Positions 24,516-34,003 of a DNA stretch of 64,000 nucleotides are shown piece after piece; positions within the stretch are counted from its first letter, which is position 1, and each line of letters begins with the position of its first letter. The notes beneath the pieces were generated by a model. It did no database searches. It saw only the letters and a program-made list of their open reading frames with translations, and was not told where the DNA came from. A program made the translations under genes and the position numbers. Source of the stretch: an uncultured Bacilli bacterium (GTDB lineage Bacteria > Bacillota_I > Bacilli_A > RF39 > UBA660); contig CAKOMY010000006.1 of the NCBI GenBank assembly GCA_934096815.1, positions 11,395 to 75,394 on the forward strand. The letters are read 5' to 3'.

Positions 24516-25811
24516 TAAAATATAATCTATTATTTCTAATTTAAAATTAATAAAGAAAATAACATCACATATTAACACAACCGGAATAATTAATAAATTA
24601 CTAAATATAACTTTAGATAATAATATTTTTTTAGTATCTATCGGTAAACTCTTCGAAATATTAAAAGTTTTTCCTTCAATAGATATACTTGATGAAGTAA
24701 TACTTGTCATAAATGAAAGAACTAAAACTATTAAGAAAAATACCTTAGGAGCCATACTATAAAGCCAGTTTATATCTAATCCCGGTATTTCTCCACTTAA
24801 AATATATTCGATTGTTTTTTCAAAATTAGTGCATAATCCAATAGTTGCTATAATCATAAGAACTAGTCCAAAGAAAGTATTAAAAACATATACGGTTGAT
24901 GAAAAATATCTTTTTATATCCTTAATAACTAAAGCCTTCATTATCTTCTTTTGATCATATTTATATTCTTTACTTTTACTATAACTATTAACTCTAGATT
25001 TATTAATAACCATAAAATAAGATTTATTTAAAATATAAACAAACAATAAAATTGGTAATAAATTTATAATTAAATAAACTATTAAATTTAAGATATTAAA
25101 ATTATTAACTAAACTAATATATGCACCAATTGGATAATAAATTTTAGTTATAATATCATTTATACTAGATGCATTACTTGCTATATTCTCTATTAATCCT
25201 TCACTATTATTTGAAAAATAAAGAATTACAAAAAACATTATAAATGTACTAATAGTTTGTACTAATTTTTTAGCTTTAAACTTAATAGAAAATCTTTTTA
25301 TTAAATATCCAATTAAACTAGAAAGCACAATTGGAATAATAGGTATCATTAAAATCATAATTAATGTTACAATATAAAATAAATAATTTACTTTAATAAA
25401 ATAAACATAAATAACAATAGCCGGCAATGTAAATAATAGACCATATATTAACTCATATAAATACATTTTAAGGAATCTAATAAATATTAAAATTCCTTTA
25501 CTTATTGGCAAAGACATTAATAAATCATTATCTTTAGCTTCAAATAAAATATTTTGGGATTTATAAATACCTTGCATAAATACAAATATATTAGGTATAA
25601 CAAGTGCCATTCCTAACATTAAATAAGTTAAATTAACTTTTTGCAAATTCTCAGCAAGCATATAATAATATGTTCCAAAAGATATCATTAATATTAAACA
25701 TAAAAAAGTAAATAAAAATATTTTAGAAAATTTATTCCCATTATATTTATATTTAAATAAATCCATATCTTGTGAACATACTGCCTTAATTAAAGAAAAT
25801 AACTTTTTCAT
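24195..25811 (-). CDS. ABC exporter permease
   Basis: A 538-residue polytopic protein with roughly 11-12 hydrophobic segments. It resembles the two-half Firmicute exporters whose sequence shows NILFEAKDNDLLMSLPISKG between the second and third segments and KTFNISKSLPIDTKKILLSK in the second half. Its start codon overlaps the ATPase stop (TAATG at 25811). With the ATPase it forms an exporter of unknown substrate. Its last 93 residues are duplicated 1.9 kb downstream as a remnant. Confidence 0.82.
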   Translation of the reverse strand: MKKLFSLIKAVCSQDMDLFKYKYNGNKFSKIFLFTFLCLILMISFGTYYYMLAENLQKVNLTYLMLGMALVIPNIFVFMQGIYKSQNILFEAKDNDLLMSLPISKGILIFIRFLKMYLYELIYGLLFTLPAIVIYVYFIKVNYLFYIVTLIMILMIPIIPIVLSSLIGYLIKRFSIKFKAKKLVQTISTFIMFFVILYFSNNSEGLIENIASNASSINDIITKIYYPIGAYISLVNNFNILNLIVYLIINLLPILLFVYILNKSYFMVINKSRVNSYSKSKEYKYDQKKIMKALVIKDIKRYFSSTVYVFNTFFGLVLMIIATIGLCTNFEKTIEYILSGEIPGLDINWLYSMAPKVFFLIVLVLSFMTSITSSSISIEGKTFNISKSLPIDTKKILLSKVIFSNLLIIPVVLICDVIFFINFKLEIIDYILIILVSLVAPTISSLLGLVINLKYPKMDATSDTEVVKQSISSMISVLSGIVIAIIVGALCVMTMLGFIKIGINTMLIICMVGLTVLMIVLVLILNSYGVKRYREIEV

Positions 25812-26518
25812 TAGTTCTCACCTAATTCTAGAAATACTTCTTCTAATGATTCATCTCCCATTATTTCTTTCATCTTACCAACTGTAACTATTTTTCCTTT
25901 TTTAATAATCGCAACACGATCACATAATTTTTCCGCAACATCCAATATATGAGTTGAAAAGAAAATACACTTTCCTTCCTTACACATTTCTTTCATAATA
26001 TTTTTCATATCAAATACTGCCTTAGGATCAAGCCCTACAAAAGGCTCATCCATAATTAATACTTTTGGATCATGACTTAAAGCGGCAATAAGCGCAATCT
26101 TTTGTTTCATACCATGAGAATAAGTTGATATTTCATTATTTAATTTATCTTCTATTTCAAACATCTTAGCATATTTAATTATATTATTCATTCTAACACT
26201 ACTAGTAGTTTCATACATATCACAAATAAAGTTAATAAAATCAATCGCTTTCATATTCTCATATAAATCTGGATTATCAGGAACATATGCAATCTCTTTT
26301 TTAGCGTTTACAGCATCTTTAACTATTGACTTTCCATTAATAAATATTTCTCCACTATCAAAATTGTTTATTCCTACTATTGATTTAATTGTTGTAGTTT
26401 TACCAGCTCCATTATGACCAATAAATGCAAAAATCTCACCATCATTAACTTTTAAGCTAATATTATCAACTACCTTTACCCCATTATAACTTTTAGTTAA
26501 ATTTTTAATCTCAATCAT
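25811..26518 (-). CDS. ABC exporter ATP-binding protein
   Basis: A 235-residue ATPase with Walker A GHNGAGKTT, signature YSHGMKQK (a diverged LSGGQ, as in EcsA-like ATPases), Walker B VLIMDEPFVGLD and H-loop STHIL. A start three codons earlier (26527) is possible, but it lies inside the AAGGA ribosome binding site of the ATG at 26518, which also sits 1 base after the stop of the upstream membrane-protein gene. It pairs with the permease at 24195. Confidence 0.88.
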   Translation of the reverse strand: MIEIKNLTKSYNGVKVVDNISLKVNDGEIFAFIGHNGAGKTTTIKSIVGINNFDSGEIFINGKSIVKDAVNAKKEIAYVPDNPDLYENMKAIDFINFICDMYETTSSVRMNNIIKYAKMFEIEDKLNNEISTYSHGMKQKIALIAALSHDPKVLIMDEPFVGLDPKAVFDMKNIMKEMCKEGKCIFFSTHILDVAEKLCDRVAIIKKGKIVTVGKMKEIMGDESLEEVFLELGEN

Positions 26519-26519
26519 T

Positions 26520-27908
26520 TTATTCATTCCTTATCTCATATCTAATTTTTTCATCATAACCATGATATAAATCATAATATCTTCCAAAATATTCTCCATC
26601 TATTTTATCAAACCAAACATATTTAGGATATTTATAACCATTTACTTCAATAATCTTTTTATCTAAATTATTTTTAATATAATTATCTCTTTTAACTTCA
26701 CATCGATAATTTTCAATATTTACATATAAAAGTAAAACATATAAAATCAAAGTAAAAATTTTAAGCCAAACATAATCTTTAATAATAACCTCATTTATAC
26801 TTAAAACTCTAAACATTAAAATAATAACTAACACATAAGGTAAAAAGAATAATTTTTCTCCCAAAGGATGTATAAATACAAGAGGTAAAATAACACATAT
26901 AATTAATAAAATTATTTCCCATATTTCTTTATTAAATCTAACTAACTTATATATTAAATAAAAATAATTAATTAAATACAAAATATCAATTACAAACATA
27001 TTATATATGTTAAATTTTAATAAACCACCTAATATAGTCATAACTGTTAATAAATAAAAACTTATTAATCCAGTAATATTTTTTAATTTACCTTTTAAAT
27101 ATAAATAAGAAAATACAAACAAAATAAACCCATTTAAAAATATATTTTCATTAATTAAATTCACAAATATTCCATCAAATAAATTATTTTTGATCGTCCA
27201 AATTAATGAACCTGAACTTTGGGGAATATATCGATCATTTAATGTAGTACCAAATAATAAATTTAGATAACTTGGATGAATAAACATCATAACTGCTCCA
27301 ATTATAGTGCCAATAAACATAATAATTAGATTAATATTAACTTTTTTATTTTTAATAAAAAATATCAAATTATAGATAAATAAAATCATTAAAGTACCAA
27401 CAGTTATATTTTCAACAACTAATGAATTAAGTATTGTAACAATAAATATTCCAATCTTTTCATACCATTTACTATTAGTTTTCTTATAATATTTTTTCAT
27501 CAAATAATAAACACTTATAAAGAGTAAGGTACTTATCATATAATTACTAAATCCACTACCCCATATAACAACTTGCGTAAATTTATTAATAGGCATTAAT
27601 AATATCAATATTATGAATATCCATAATGAGATCTTTTCATGTTTATCAATTAAATATAAAAGTAAAGTACTAACAAATGAAATTACTAATGCTTTTATCA
27701 AATGATTATGAGATATAAAAATTGCAACAAAATTTCCTAACCATCTTCCATTTAAAAATAAATCATTATATATATCTTTAATTGTACTAAAACTTAAACT
27801 TTTACTTCCCCAATAAAAATCATCACATGAAAACGGAAAGAAAAAAGATAACATCATTATCAAACAAAACAATATTATATATTTTTTATACTTCTTTAAA
27901 TAATTCAT
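26520..27908 (-). CDS. DUF6056-like polytopic membrane protein
   Basis: A 462-residue protein with about 11 membrane segments. The short first loop contains SCDDFYWG and GRWLGN, the pattern seen in DUF6056 and related glycosyltransferase-C-like (oligosaccharide/phosphoglycerol-lipid type) proteins where an acidic DD pair follows the first segment. The C-terminal 60 residues are hydrophilic and probably extracytoplasmic. It leads the operon with the ABC exporter genes (1-base spacing), suggesting a role with an exported cell-surface component. The catalytic activity is not established from the sequence. Confidence 0.62.
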   Translation of the reverse strand: MNYLKKYKKYIILFCLIMMLSFFFPFSCDDFYWGSKSLSFSTIKDIYNDLFLNGRWLGNFVAIFISHNHLIKALVISFVSTLLLYLIDKHEKISLWIFIILILLMPINKFTQVVIWGSGFSNYMISTLLFISVYYLMKKYYKKTNSKWYEKIGIFIVTILNSLVVENITVGTLMILFIYNLIFFIKNKKVNINLIIMFIGTIIGAVMMFIHPSYLNLLFGTTLNDRYIPQSSGSLIWTIKNNLFDGIFVNLINENIFLNGFILFVFSYLYLKGKLKNITGLISFYLLTVMTILGGLLKFNIYNMFVIDILYLINYFYLIYKLVRFNKEIWEIILLIICVILPLVFIHPLGEKLFFLPYVLVIILMFRVLSINEVIIKDYVWLKIFTLILYVLLLYVNIENYRCEVKRDNYIKNNLDKKIIEVNGYKYPKYVWFDKIDGEYFGRYYDLYHGYDEKIRYEIRNE

Positions 27909-28031
27909 CTACCATCACTACAAATATAGTATCATACTAATAATTATACATAAACAATTATTTTAATTAATTAAACTTTTTAACAAATAAAACCATTTAA
28001 AAAACTTTTTAAAATAATTAACGATTTTTCA

Positions 28032-28060
28032 TTGATAAACATTTGTTTGATGTGTATAAT
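28032..28060 (+). promoter_or_regulatory. Strong sigma-A promoter of the RhuM-Fic fusion gene
   Basis: TTGATA (28032-28037), 17-base spacer, TATAAT (28055-28060). The start codon is at 28120, leaving a roughly 50-base leader with AAAGGAGG before the ATG. Confidence 0.78.
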
Positions 28061-28119
28061 AGTAGTTACAAGCCAAAATAGGTAATATATTTAAATTTAT
28101 ACAATAAAGGAGGAAAGTT

Positions 28120-29082
28120 ATGAAGAATGAAATTGTATTATTTAAAAATCAAAATGTAAAACTTGAGGTTAATATGAGAGATGAAACTGTATGGTTATCA
28201 TTAGATCAAATGTCTAAATTATTTGGTAGAGATAGAACAGTAATCACTAGACATATTAATAATATTTTTAACGATAAAGAATTAGAAAAAAATGAGGTAT
28301 GTGCAAAATTTACACACACCACTAAGCACGGTGCTTTATCAAACAAAACTCAAACCAGAGAATTAGACTTCTACAATCTCGACATGATAATAAGTGTTGG
28401 TTATCGTGTTAAAAGTCAAAATGGTGTTATTTTTAGAAAATGGGCTACTAAGATTTTAAAAGATTATATGATTAAAGGTTATGCAGCAAATCAAAAGAGA
28501 TTAGAATATCTTGAAAAAACTGTTAAATTAATAGATATTGCTGGAAGAATAGATACACAGTTAAAAGGAAACGAAGCACAAGAAATAATTAAAGTAATTA
28601 ATAATTATTCTAACGCTTTAGATCTTCTCGATGATTATGATCATAAAAGAATAATTAAACCAAATGGAACTAAAGATAATAAACAAATCACCTATGAAGA
28701 TTGTTTAAATATTATTACTAAACTTAGATTTAGTAATGATAGTGATTTATTTGCTCTTGAAAGAAATCAAGGATTAAAAGAAATTATTGGAACTATATAT
28801 CAATCATTTGATGGTAAAGATTTATATCCTACTATAGAAGAAAAAGCCGCTAATTTTCTATATTTAATTATTAAAAATCATGTTTTTATTGATGGAAACA
28901 AAAGAATTGCAGCTACTCTATTTATATATTTTCTTGAATTTTATAATATTTTATATATTGAAAATAAACAAATTATAGATAATAATACTCTTGTTGCAAT
29001 TACACTTTTAATAGCAGAATCCAATCCCAAAGAAAAGAATATACTTACTGATTTAGTAATGAATTTTTTAAAAAACAAATAA
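28120..29082 (+). CDS. RhuM-Fic/Doc fusion protein
   Basis: A 320-residue fusion. Residues 1-125 are a RhuM-type N-terminal domain with an HTH-like stretch (WLSLDQMSKLFGRDRTVITR, 25-44) and the conserved YNLDMIISVGYRVKS (85-99). The C-terminus is a Fic/Doc domain with HVFIDGNKR at 254-262, matching the Doc consensus HxFx(D/N)GNKR. Doc toxins phosphorylate EF-Tu, while classical Fic proteins AMPylate. The motif with Asp and Lys here is Doc-like, so a kinase-type or AMP-transfer activity is possible. It is monocistronic with its own strong promoter and a terminator. No obvious Phd-type antitoxin is adjacent, so the RhuM domain may regulate expression or hold the toxin in check. Confidence 0.85.
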   Translation: MKNEIVLFKNQNVKLEVNMRDETVWLSLDQMSKLFGRDRTVITRHINNIFNDKELEKNEVCAKFTHTTKHGALSNKTQTRELDFYNLDMIISVGYRVKSQNGVIFRKWATKILKDYMIKGYAANQKRLEYLEKTVKLIDIAGRIDTQLKGNEAQEIIKVINNYSNALDLLDDYDHKRIIKPNGTKDNKQITYEDCLNIITKLRFSNDSDLFALERNQGLKEIIGTIYQSFDGKDLYPTIEEKAANFLYLIIKNHVFIDGNKRIAATLFIYFLEFYNILYIENKQIIDNNTLVAITLLIAESNPKEKNILTDLVMNFLKNK

Positions 29083-29099
29083 TATAAAATATATCACAA

Positions 29100-29121
29100 A
29101 AAAAGGGCTTAAACCCTTTTT
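29100..29121. terminator. Bidirectional terminator after the RhuM-Fic gene
   Basis: An 8-bp stem (29100-29107 with 29114-29121) sits between the converging RhuM-Fic gene and the gene ending at 29120, with A/T runs on both sides. Confidence 0.72.
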
Positions 29122-29866
29122 AAATTTCCTTAATATTTTTAATATCTAATACTTCATTAATACTAGTTTTCTTATTTCCTACTGAATAAACAGTAACCAA
29201 GCTATTATCATAATCAGTAATTCCTATTTTAGTAAACAAACTTTGTAAATCACTTTCACTTAAACTATCTATGGCAATTAATTTATAACTATCGTCAATC
29301 ATTTTACTTAATTTAACATAATCTAAAATGTTATCATAATTATAATTATTTGAAACTAACACAACCTTTTTCTTACTTTTACCTTTATAAATAGATAAAA
29401 ATTCCTTAACATTAATATAATATTTTTCATCAAAATTAATTTTATATAATTCATTATATTCTTGCTCACTTAAATTATTATCATCCATAAATTTATGTTC
29501 ATAAGCAAGTTCTTTACTATTATAAAGAGTCTTCTCTTCACCATTAATAGTTACAACCAATTTTTTATCATCATATGTTGCAATATATAACTTATTATTT
29601 TTAATACTACAATCTAACTTAATAACATTAGAAGAATTATTATATTTATAAGTGTTACAATCCTTATATCTTTCTTCATCATTACTAATATTTTTAAAAC
29701 TAAATCTATTATTTGCTAAATTAAGAACATACATATCATTATTTTCTAACAAGTACCAATCATGTCCACCTAATTGTTCACTAGGCATATCACTAAAATC
29801 ATATATAAGAATAGCACCAACAAATAACACTGCTAGAATAAGTATGAATATAAAACCTTTTTTCAT
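29120..29866 (-). CDS. Membrane-anchored protein of unknown function, possible thioredoxin-like C-terminus
   Basis: The 248-residue product has one N-terminal membrane segment (about 3-24) and an outward-facing domain. Residues 165-240 alternate strands and helices (VVLVSNNYNYDNILDYVKL, then YKLIAIDSLSESDLQ, then SLVTVYSVGNKKTSINEVLD) in an order like a thioredoxin fold without a CxxC. That reading is weak. It starts 16 bases downstream of the uppP stop with GAGGT before its ATG, so it is probably the last gene of the uppP operon. Confidence 0.5.
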   Translation of the reverse strand: MKKGFIFILILAVLFVGAILIYDFSDMPSEQLGGHDWYLLENNDMYVLNLANNRFSFKNISNDEERYKDCNTYKYNNSSNVIKLDCSIKNNKLYIATYDDKKLVVTINGEEKTLYNSKELAYEHKFMDDNNLSEQEYNELYKINFDEKYYINVKEFLSIYKGKSKKKVVLVSNNYNYDNILDYVKLSKMIDDSYKLIAIDSLSESDLQSLFTKIGITDYDNSLVTVYSVGNKKTSINEVLDIKNIKEI

Positions 29867-29882
29867 AAATACCTCTTATCTA

Positions 29883-30686
29883 TTATCTAAATATAAAATA
29901 TAAAATTACGATAACACTAAGTATTATACGATAATATCCAAATATTTTAAAGTCATTTGTTTTAATATATTTAAGTAGGTATTTAATTGCTATTAAAGAA
30001 ACAATAAACGCAGTAATCATTCCAACTAATAATATAATTATTTCACTACTTGTAAATACAAACCCAAATTTAAGTATTTTTAATAAAGATGCTCCAGCCA
30101 TAACCGGAATAGCCATATAAAAGGTAAAATTAGTAATAGTTGTTCTATCAAGTCCCATTTCTAAACCACCAATAATGGTTGCACCACTTCTACTAGTTCC
30201 AGGAATAATAGATAATACTTGAAATAAACCAACTTTAAATGCATTTAAAAATGATACCTCTTTTATTGTATTTTTCTTTTTATGATTTTCAACAATTATA
30301 AATAAAACACCATAAATAAACAATGTTATTGCAACAGTCCATGGATTATAAAAATGTTCATCTATCCAATCATCAAATAACAATCCAACTATCGCACATG
30401 GTATACATCCTACTAATATTTTACCCCATAATATAAAAGTATTCTTAGTATCTTCTTTAGTTTTATTAAATCCCCAAGGAAATAAATCTTTAAAATAAAT
30501 AACAACAACAGCCATTATAGCACCAAGTTGAATAACTACCTCAAACATTTTCCAAAATTCACTTGATACATCCAATTTAATTAATTCATTTGCTAAAATC
30601 ATATGTCCAGTACTACTTATTGGAAGCCACTCAGTAACACCTTCAATTATGCCTATAATAATAGTCTTTATAATATTTAAAAACAT
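29883..30686 (-). CDS. uppP: Undecaprenyl-diphosphatase
   Basis: A 267-residue integral membrane enzyme (BacA/UppP type) that dephosphorylates undecaprenyl diphosphate to recycle the lipid carrier for peptidoglycan and surface polymers. The family motifs EGVTEWLPISSTGHMIL (17-33) and PGTSRSGATI (about 169-178) are both present, with about eight hydrophobic segments. Its start overlaps the last base of the SDR gene. The PAP2 gene two positions upstream could provide the same activity. The family can give bacitracin resistance. Confidence 0.96.
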   Translation of the reverse strand: MFLNIIKTIIIGIIEGVTEWLPISSTGHMILANELIKLDVSSEFWKMFEVVIQLGAIMAVVVIYFKDLFPWGFNKTKEDTKNTFILWGKILVGCIPCAIVGLLFDDWIDEHFYNPWTVAITLFIYGVLFIIVENHKKKNTIKEVSFLNAFKVGLFQVLSIIPGTSRSGATIIGGLEMGLDRTTITNFTFYMAIPVMAGASLLKILKFGFVFTSSEIIILLVGMITAFIVSLIAIKYLLKYIKTNDFKIFGYYRIILSVIVILYFIFR

Positions 30687-31438
30687 TATTTTTCCTTCTT
30701 TCTTTGAATTTTATATAAAATCTTTAATTGTAATCTATATGGTAAAAATCTGGAAAAGAATATTCCGAGTTTCATCATCGTACCAGGAATAATTATCATT
30801 TTTCCCTTTAACGCTTTATCAATTCCATATTTAGCAACATACTTACTACTTAAACTTCTCGTATTAAATCCACCACCTGCTACACTATTAAAATTCGTAT
30901 TAACCGGTCCCGGACACAAAGCACTAATGGTAACATTAGATTTCTTAATCCTTAATTCTTCATTAATTGCCATTGTAAGTTTAAGAACATAATTCTTAGT
31001 TGCATAATAAGTGTTTAAATAAGGTCCAGCAAAAAATCCCGCTGATGATGCTACATTAAGAATTTTACCTTTATTATATTTAACCATATCCCTTAAAAAC
31101 AACTTAGTTAAAATATGTAAAGCCTTTATATTAACATCAATCATTTCTAATTCTTTATCTAAATCAGTTTCATCAAAAAATCCAAATAATCCAAAACCAG
31201 CATTATTTATAAGCAAATCAATTTTTTCACCCTTAACTTTTTCATACAACTTATAAACATTAGCATCAATCGATAAATCATAATCATATATCGCTTTTGC
31301 GTTTTTACATAAATTAGCAACCTCTTGAAGTCTTTCTTTATTTCTACCTGCCAAAAAAACTTCATATCCTAAACTATCTAAATAAATAGCCATATCTTTA
31401 CCTATACCTGAAGATGCTCCAGTAATTAATGCTTTCAT
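30686..31438 (-). CDS. Short-chain dehydrogenase/reductase
   Basis: A classical SDR of 250 residues. The NAD(P)-binding TGASSGIG is at 6-13, NNAG at 78-81, catalytic Ser at about 132 and YxxxK as Tyr144/Lys148. GRN following beta-2 suggests NADP(H) use. A basic C-terminal tail follows a hydrophobic patch (MMKLGIFFSRFLPYRL), seen in membrane-associated SDRs acting on lipid or acyl substrates. Its overlaps with uppP and the PAP2 gene place it in an envelope lipid operon. Substrate unknown. Confidence 0.88.
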   Translation of the reverse strand: MKALITGASSGIGKDMAIYLDSLGYEVFLAGRNKERLQEVANLCKNAKAIYDYDLSIDANVYKLYEKVKGEKIDLLINNAGFGLFGFFDETDLDKELEMIDVNIKALHILTKLFLRDMVKYNKGKILNVASSAGFFAGPYLNTYYATKNYVLKLTMAINEELRIKKSNVTISALCPGPVNTNFNSVAGGGFNTRSLSSKYVAKYGIDKALKGKMIIIPGTMMKLGIFFSRFLPYRLQLKILYKIQRKKEK

Positions 31439-32049
31439 TCTATCTCTCTCCTATTCAAATAATTAATTCCTAATAATAATACTACAAATCCCCACAAGAA
31501 ACCACCTATTACATCAGAAAAATAATGTACTCCCAAATATATTCTACTCATACCAATTAAAATAACCAGTAATCCAAGTAAAGAAATAATCACTATTTTA
31601 TTATTTAAACTAATTTTACTATTATAAATAAAATAGCAAATTATTCCATAAAAAACAAAAGATGTCATTGAATGTCCTGATGGAAAACTAAAATTATTCT
31701 CACTTACCAACCATAAACTTATATCAGGTCTTTCTCTTCTAACAATTGCTTTTAATAATGAGTTTACAAATGAACTACACGCTGAAAAGAAGACTATTCT
31801 AAAACATTTATTATTTTTCTTAACAATTCCATATATAATAGCTAAAACATTAAGAATAACAATAAATTTAACACTTCCAAAAAAAGTAATTACTTTAAAG
31901 AAGTTAGTAAAAAAGTCACATTTTAAACCAATTAACAAATTATATATATATTTATCTATCACTTTAAATTGATTAGTTACAACTAATAATGTCCAAATTA
32001 AAGTTATAATTATTAACAAAATTATTAAATACTTATATTTTCTTTTCAT
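31435..32049 (-). CDS. PAP2-family membrane phosphatase
   Basis: A 204-residue membrane protein with the three PAP2 signature motifs: KAIVRRERPD (KxxxxxxRP), PSGHSMTS (PSGH) and SRIYLGVHYFSDVIGG (SRxxxxxHxxxD). Such enzymes hydrolyse phosphatidic acid, phosphatidylglycerol phosphate or undecaprenyl diphosphate at the outer membrane leaflet. It overlaps the SDR gene by 4 bases, forming PAP2-SDR-uppP. Neighbouring uppP makes a carrier-lipid role the likeliest. Confidence 0.92.
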   Translation of the reverse strand: MKRKYKYLIILLIIITLIWTLLVVTNQFKVIDKYIYNLLIGLKCDFFTNFFKVITFFGSVKFIVILNVLAIIYGIVKKNNKCFRIVFFSACSSFVNSLLKAIVRRERPDISLWLVSENNFSFPSGHSMTSFVFYGIICYFIYNSKISLNNKIVIISLLGLLVILIGMSRIYLGVHYFSDVIGGFLWGFVVLLLGINYLNRREIE

Positions 32050-32088
32050 AATTAAAATTATATAACATCAATCATAAAATATCCATAT

Positions 32089-32511
32089 TTAATACAATTC
32101 TTGACATACACCACTATTCGGTTTATAAAAACAATGATTTTTATAACTACCAGCAAAAGGTTGATCATACCAGTTTGCGCGACAAGAACTTTTTCCAGGA
32201 GCATAAAACCATAACGCATGAGTTGCCGGATAATAATATTCGCCTTTTAAACATCTTTCAGCTAATTGTTTTTCTTTTGTTGTTGCAGAACCAACATATA
32301 ATGAACTATTGACTCCACTAAATCCACCAGGATTTTGATTAACTACCTTACTTATACTTCTAATATTTTTAAATGTATAACAAGAGGCTATTGCTCTATT
32401 AACTATAACATTTCCAACCATAAGCATCCCTAAATTTCCTTCAGCTAGCGCCTCAGCCCTCATAAGTCTAGCCATCATATCAAGTTCCTTACTTGTATAA
32501 TTAATTAACAT
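32089..32511 (-). CDS. SleB-type cell wall hydrolase
   Basis: From the preferred ATG at 32511 this encodes 140 residues forming a Hydrolase_2/SleB domain: RLMRAEALAEGNLGMLMVGNVI with the catalytic-type Glu, then the RxxxxxxxF-N and ALWFYAPG stretches typical of the fold. SleB and CwlJ relatives are lytic transglycosylases or amidases of spore cortex and vegetative wall. There is no signal peptide, as in CwlJ. An ATG four codons upstream is less likely because GGTGATT fits better as the ribosome binding site of the later one. Presence in a sporulation-capable genome suggests a cortex-lytic or sporulation role. Confidence 0.82.
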   Translation of the reverse strand: MLINYTSKELDMMARLMRAEALAEGNLGMLMVGNVIVNRAIASCYTFKNIRSISKVVNQNPGGFSGVNSSLYVGSATTKEKQLAERCLKGEYYYPATHALWFYAPGKSSCRANWYDQPFAGSYKNHCFYKPNSGVCQELY

Positions 32512-32551
32512 AATAATCACCATTTTATTATATGTTTTAATAACAAAAATA

Positions 32552-32579
32552 TTGAAATAATCTAATTTTATGCTATAAT
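32552..32579 (+). promoter_or_regulatory. Promoter of the tRNA-Trp gene
   Basis: TTGAAA (32552-32557), 16-base spacer, TATAAT (32574-32579), 14 bases before the mature tRNA 5' end. Confidence 0.75.
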
Positions 32580-32593
32580 TAGTTCATACACAC

Positions 32594-32667
32594 AGGGGTG
32601 TGGTATAATGGTAGCATAGGAGTCTCCAAAACTTTTGATGGGAGTTCGATTCTCTCCACCCCTGCCA
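32594..32667 (+). tRNA. tRNA-Trp (anticodon CCA)
   Basis: The cloverleaf reads: acceptor 32594-32600 with 32657-32663, anticodon arm 32619-32635 with loop CTCCAAA (CCA at 32626-32628), T arm 32640-32656, discriminator G and encoded CCA (32665-32667). The D stem GTAT/GCAT is weak, with an A-C mismatch and two wobble pairs. The anticodon stem also has two G-U pairs. A single tRNA with its own promoter and terminator. Confidence 0.92.
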
Positions 32668-32682
32668 TAATTGTATATAAAG

Positions 32683-32710
32683 ACACTATTATTCTTGATA
32701 GTGTTTTTTT
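32683..32710 (+). terminator. Terminator of tRNA-Trp
   Basis: ACACTAT (32683-32689) pairs with ATAGTGT (32698-32704), followed by a run of seven T. Confidence 0.82.
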
Positions 32711-32743
32711 ATTTAACAAAAAAATACTATTTAACATAGTATC

Positions 32744-34003
32744 TCACTTATTATACATAAGTTTATATTTGTGTATTATTAGTTCCTTTTTATTTTTATT
32801 ATAAGACATAGCATATATTTCATAAATTCCAGATTCTTCAGGAATAACATTATATTCATTACTAGTTTTGTTATAAACTGAATAATATAAATCTTCTTTA
32901 GCCCTAAACTCAGAAGGTAATAATATTTTAAGTTCAGATTTTATTTTAGTACTTAAAATCCAATTCTTACTATTTTCAATACTACTAACTAAATTACTAA
33001 CATCTTCTTTATCATAATAAACATTTATAATAGAATATTCCTTTTTATCATCATCAAAATAATTTCCCCAATAATGAATTTCTAATTCCCCACTACTAGG
33101 TATATTTGCATCAATATAATTCTTATAATCATTAATTTTACTATAGTCTTCACTAAAAGTTGGCATCAAACAAAAAGAACCACAAACTAATAATAATAAA
33201 CATATTATAAATCCACCAACAATATTTTTAGTACAATTTATTCCTTTATTTTTATATTTGTAACCAAGGACTATTGATGCAATTGGAATAGGTAACCAAC
33301 ACCAAAATATCCAAGTATTTTTTAGAAAATTAAACCCATGTTGAGGATTTAATTCATCAATTATAGAATATAACCATAAAGCGCCCCATAAACTACCAAT
33401 AGTTAAAATAAATAAAAAAGTCATAAAATAACTTATTGATAATGTATTAATATTACTTACATCTTTAATTTTTGAAGTATCGCCTAATTTATTTTCTAAA
33501 TTTTTAAACTTACTTCTTATAAAATTAATTAACTCTAAATCACATTTGTCCTTTTGTAAAATTATAATCATATTTTTAGCAGGATATTCTAAATAAAAAT
33601 TAGCATCATTTTCCACACATCTACTTATTTCAGAATAATTAATAGTTATAGATGATTTTTTACCCTTATGTATAAAGAAATCATCATAAAATTCATTTTC
33701 GTAACTACTTTCTACTATACCATTTTTTAACCTATTATTTTGTATTTTTTCTGCTATTGGTTCTAAACAAATTTTATAATGAATTAAAATATATATTTCA
33801 ATAAAAATGAAAATGATTGAAAATTGTCTATTATTAAAAATTAGTATAATTAAAGCCACAATACTCAAATTTAAAAAAGTTCCACCACAAATTAATACCC
33901 AATACACTCTTTTTGGAAAATACTTTACCATTTTCTTATATTCGTATCCATCAGCAATACTTTCACATTTATATAAACATCTATTCTTTTTTTCTTTATT
34001 CAT
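32744..34003 (-). CDS. Polytopic membrane protein of unknown function
   Basis: A 419-residue protein not assigned to a family. Two hydrophobic segments lie near the N-terminus (about 30-75), then a cytoplasmic-looking domain with a PH-like strand pattern (KKSSITINYSEISRCVENDA, then NMIIILQKD), then three more segments (about 190-285) and a C-terminal extracytoplasmic domain (about 290-419). GTGAGGTAAGT precedes the ATG. Its 3' end converges on the tRNA-Trp gene. No operon partner. Confidence 0.6.
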   Translation of the reverse strand: MNKEKKNRCLYKCESIADGYEYKKMVKYFPKRVYWVLICGGTFLNLSIVALIILIFNNRQFSIIFIFIEIYILIHYKICLEPIAEKIQNNRLKNGIVESSYENEFYDDFFIHKGKKSSITINYSEISRCVENDANFYLEYPAKNMIIILQKDKCDLELINFIRSKFKNLENKLGDTSKIKDVSNINTLSISYFMTFLFILTIGSLWGALWLYSIIDELNPQHGFNFLKNTWIFWCWLPIPIASIVLGYKYKNKGINCTKNIVGGFIICLLLLVCGSFCLMPTFSEDYSKINDYKNYIDANIPSSGELEIHYWGNYFDDDKKEYSIINVYYDKEDVSNLVSSIENSKNWILSTKIKSELKILLPSEFRAKEDLYYSVYNKTSNEYNVIPEESGIYEIYAMSYNKNKKELIIHKYKLMYNK

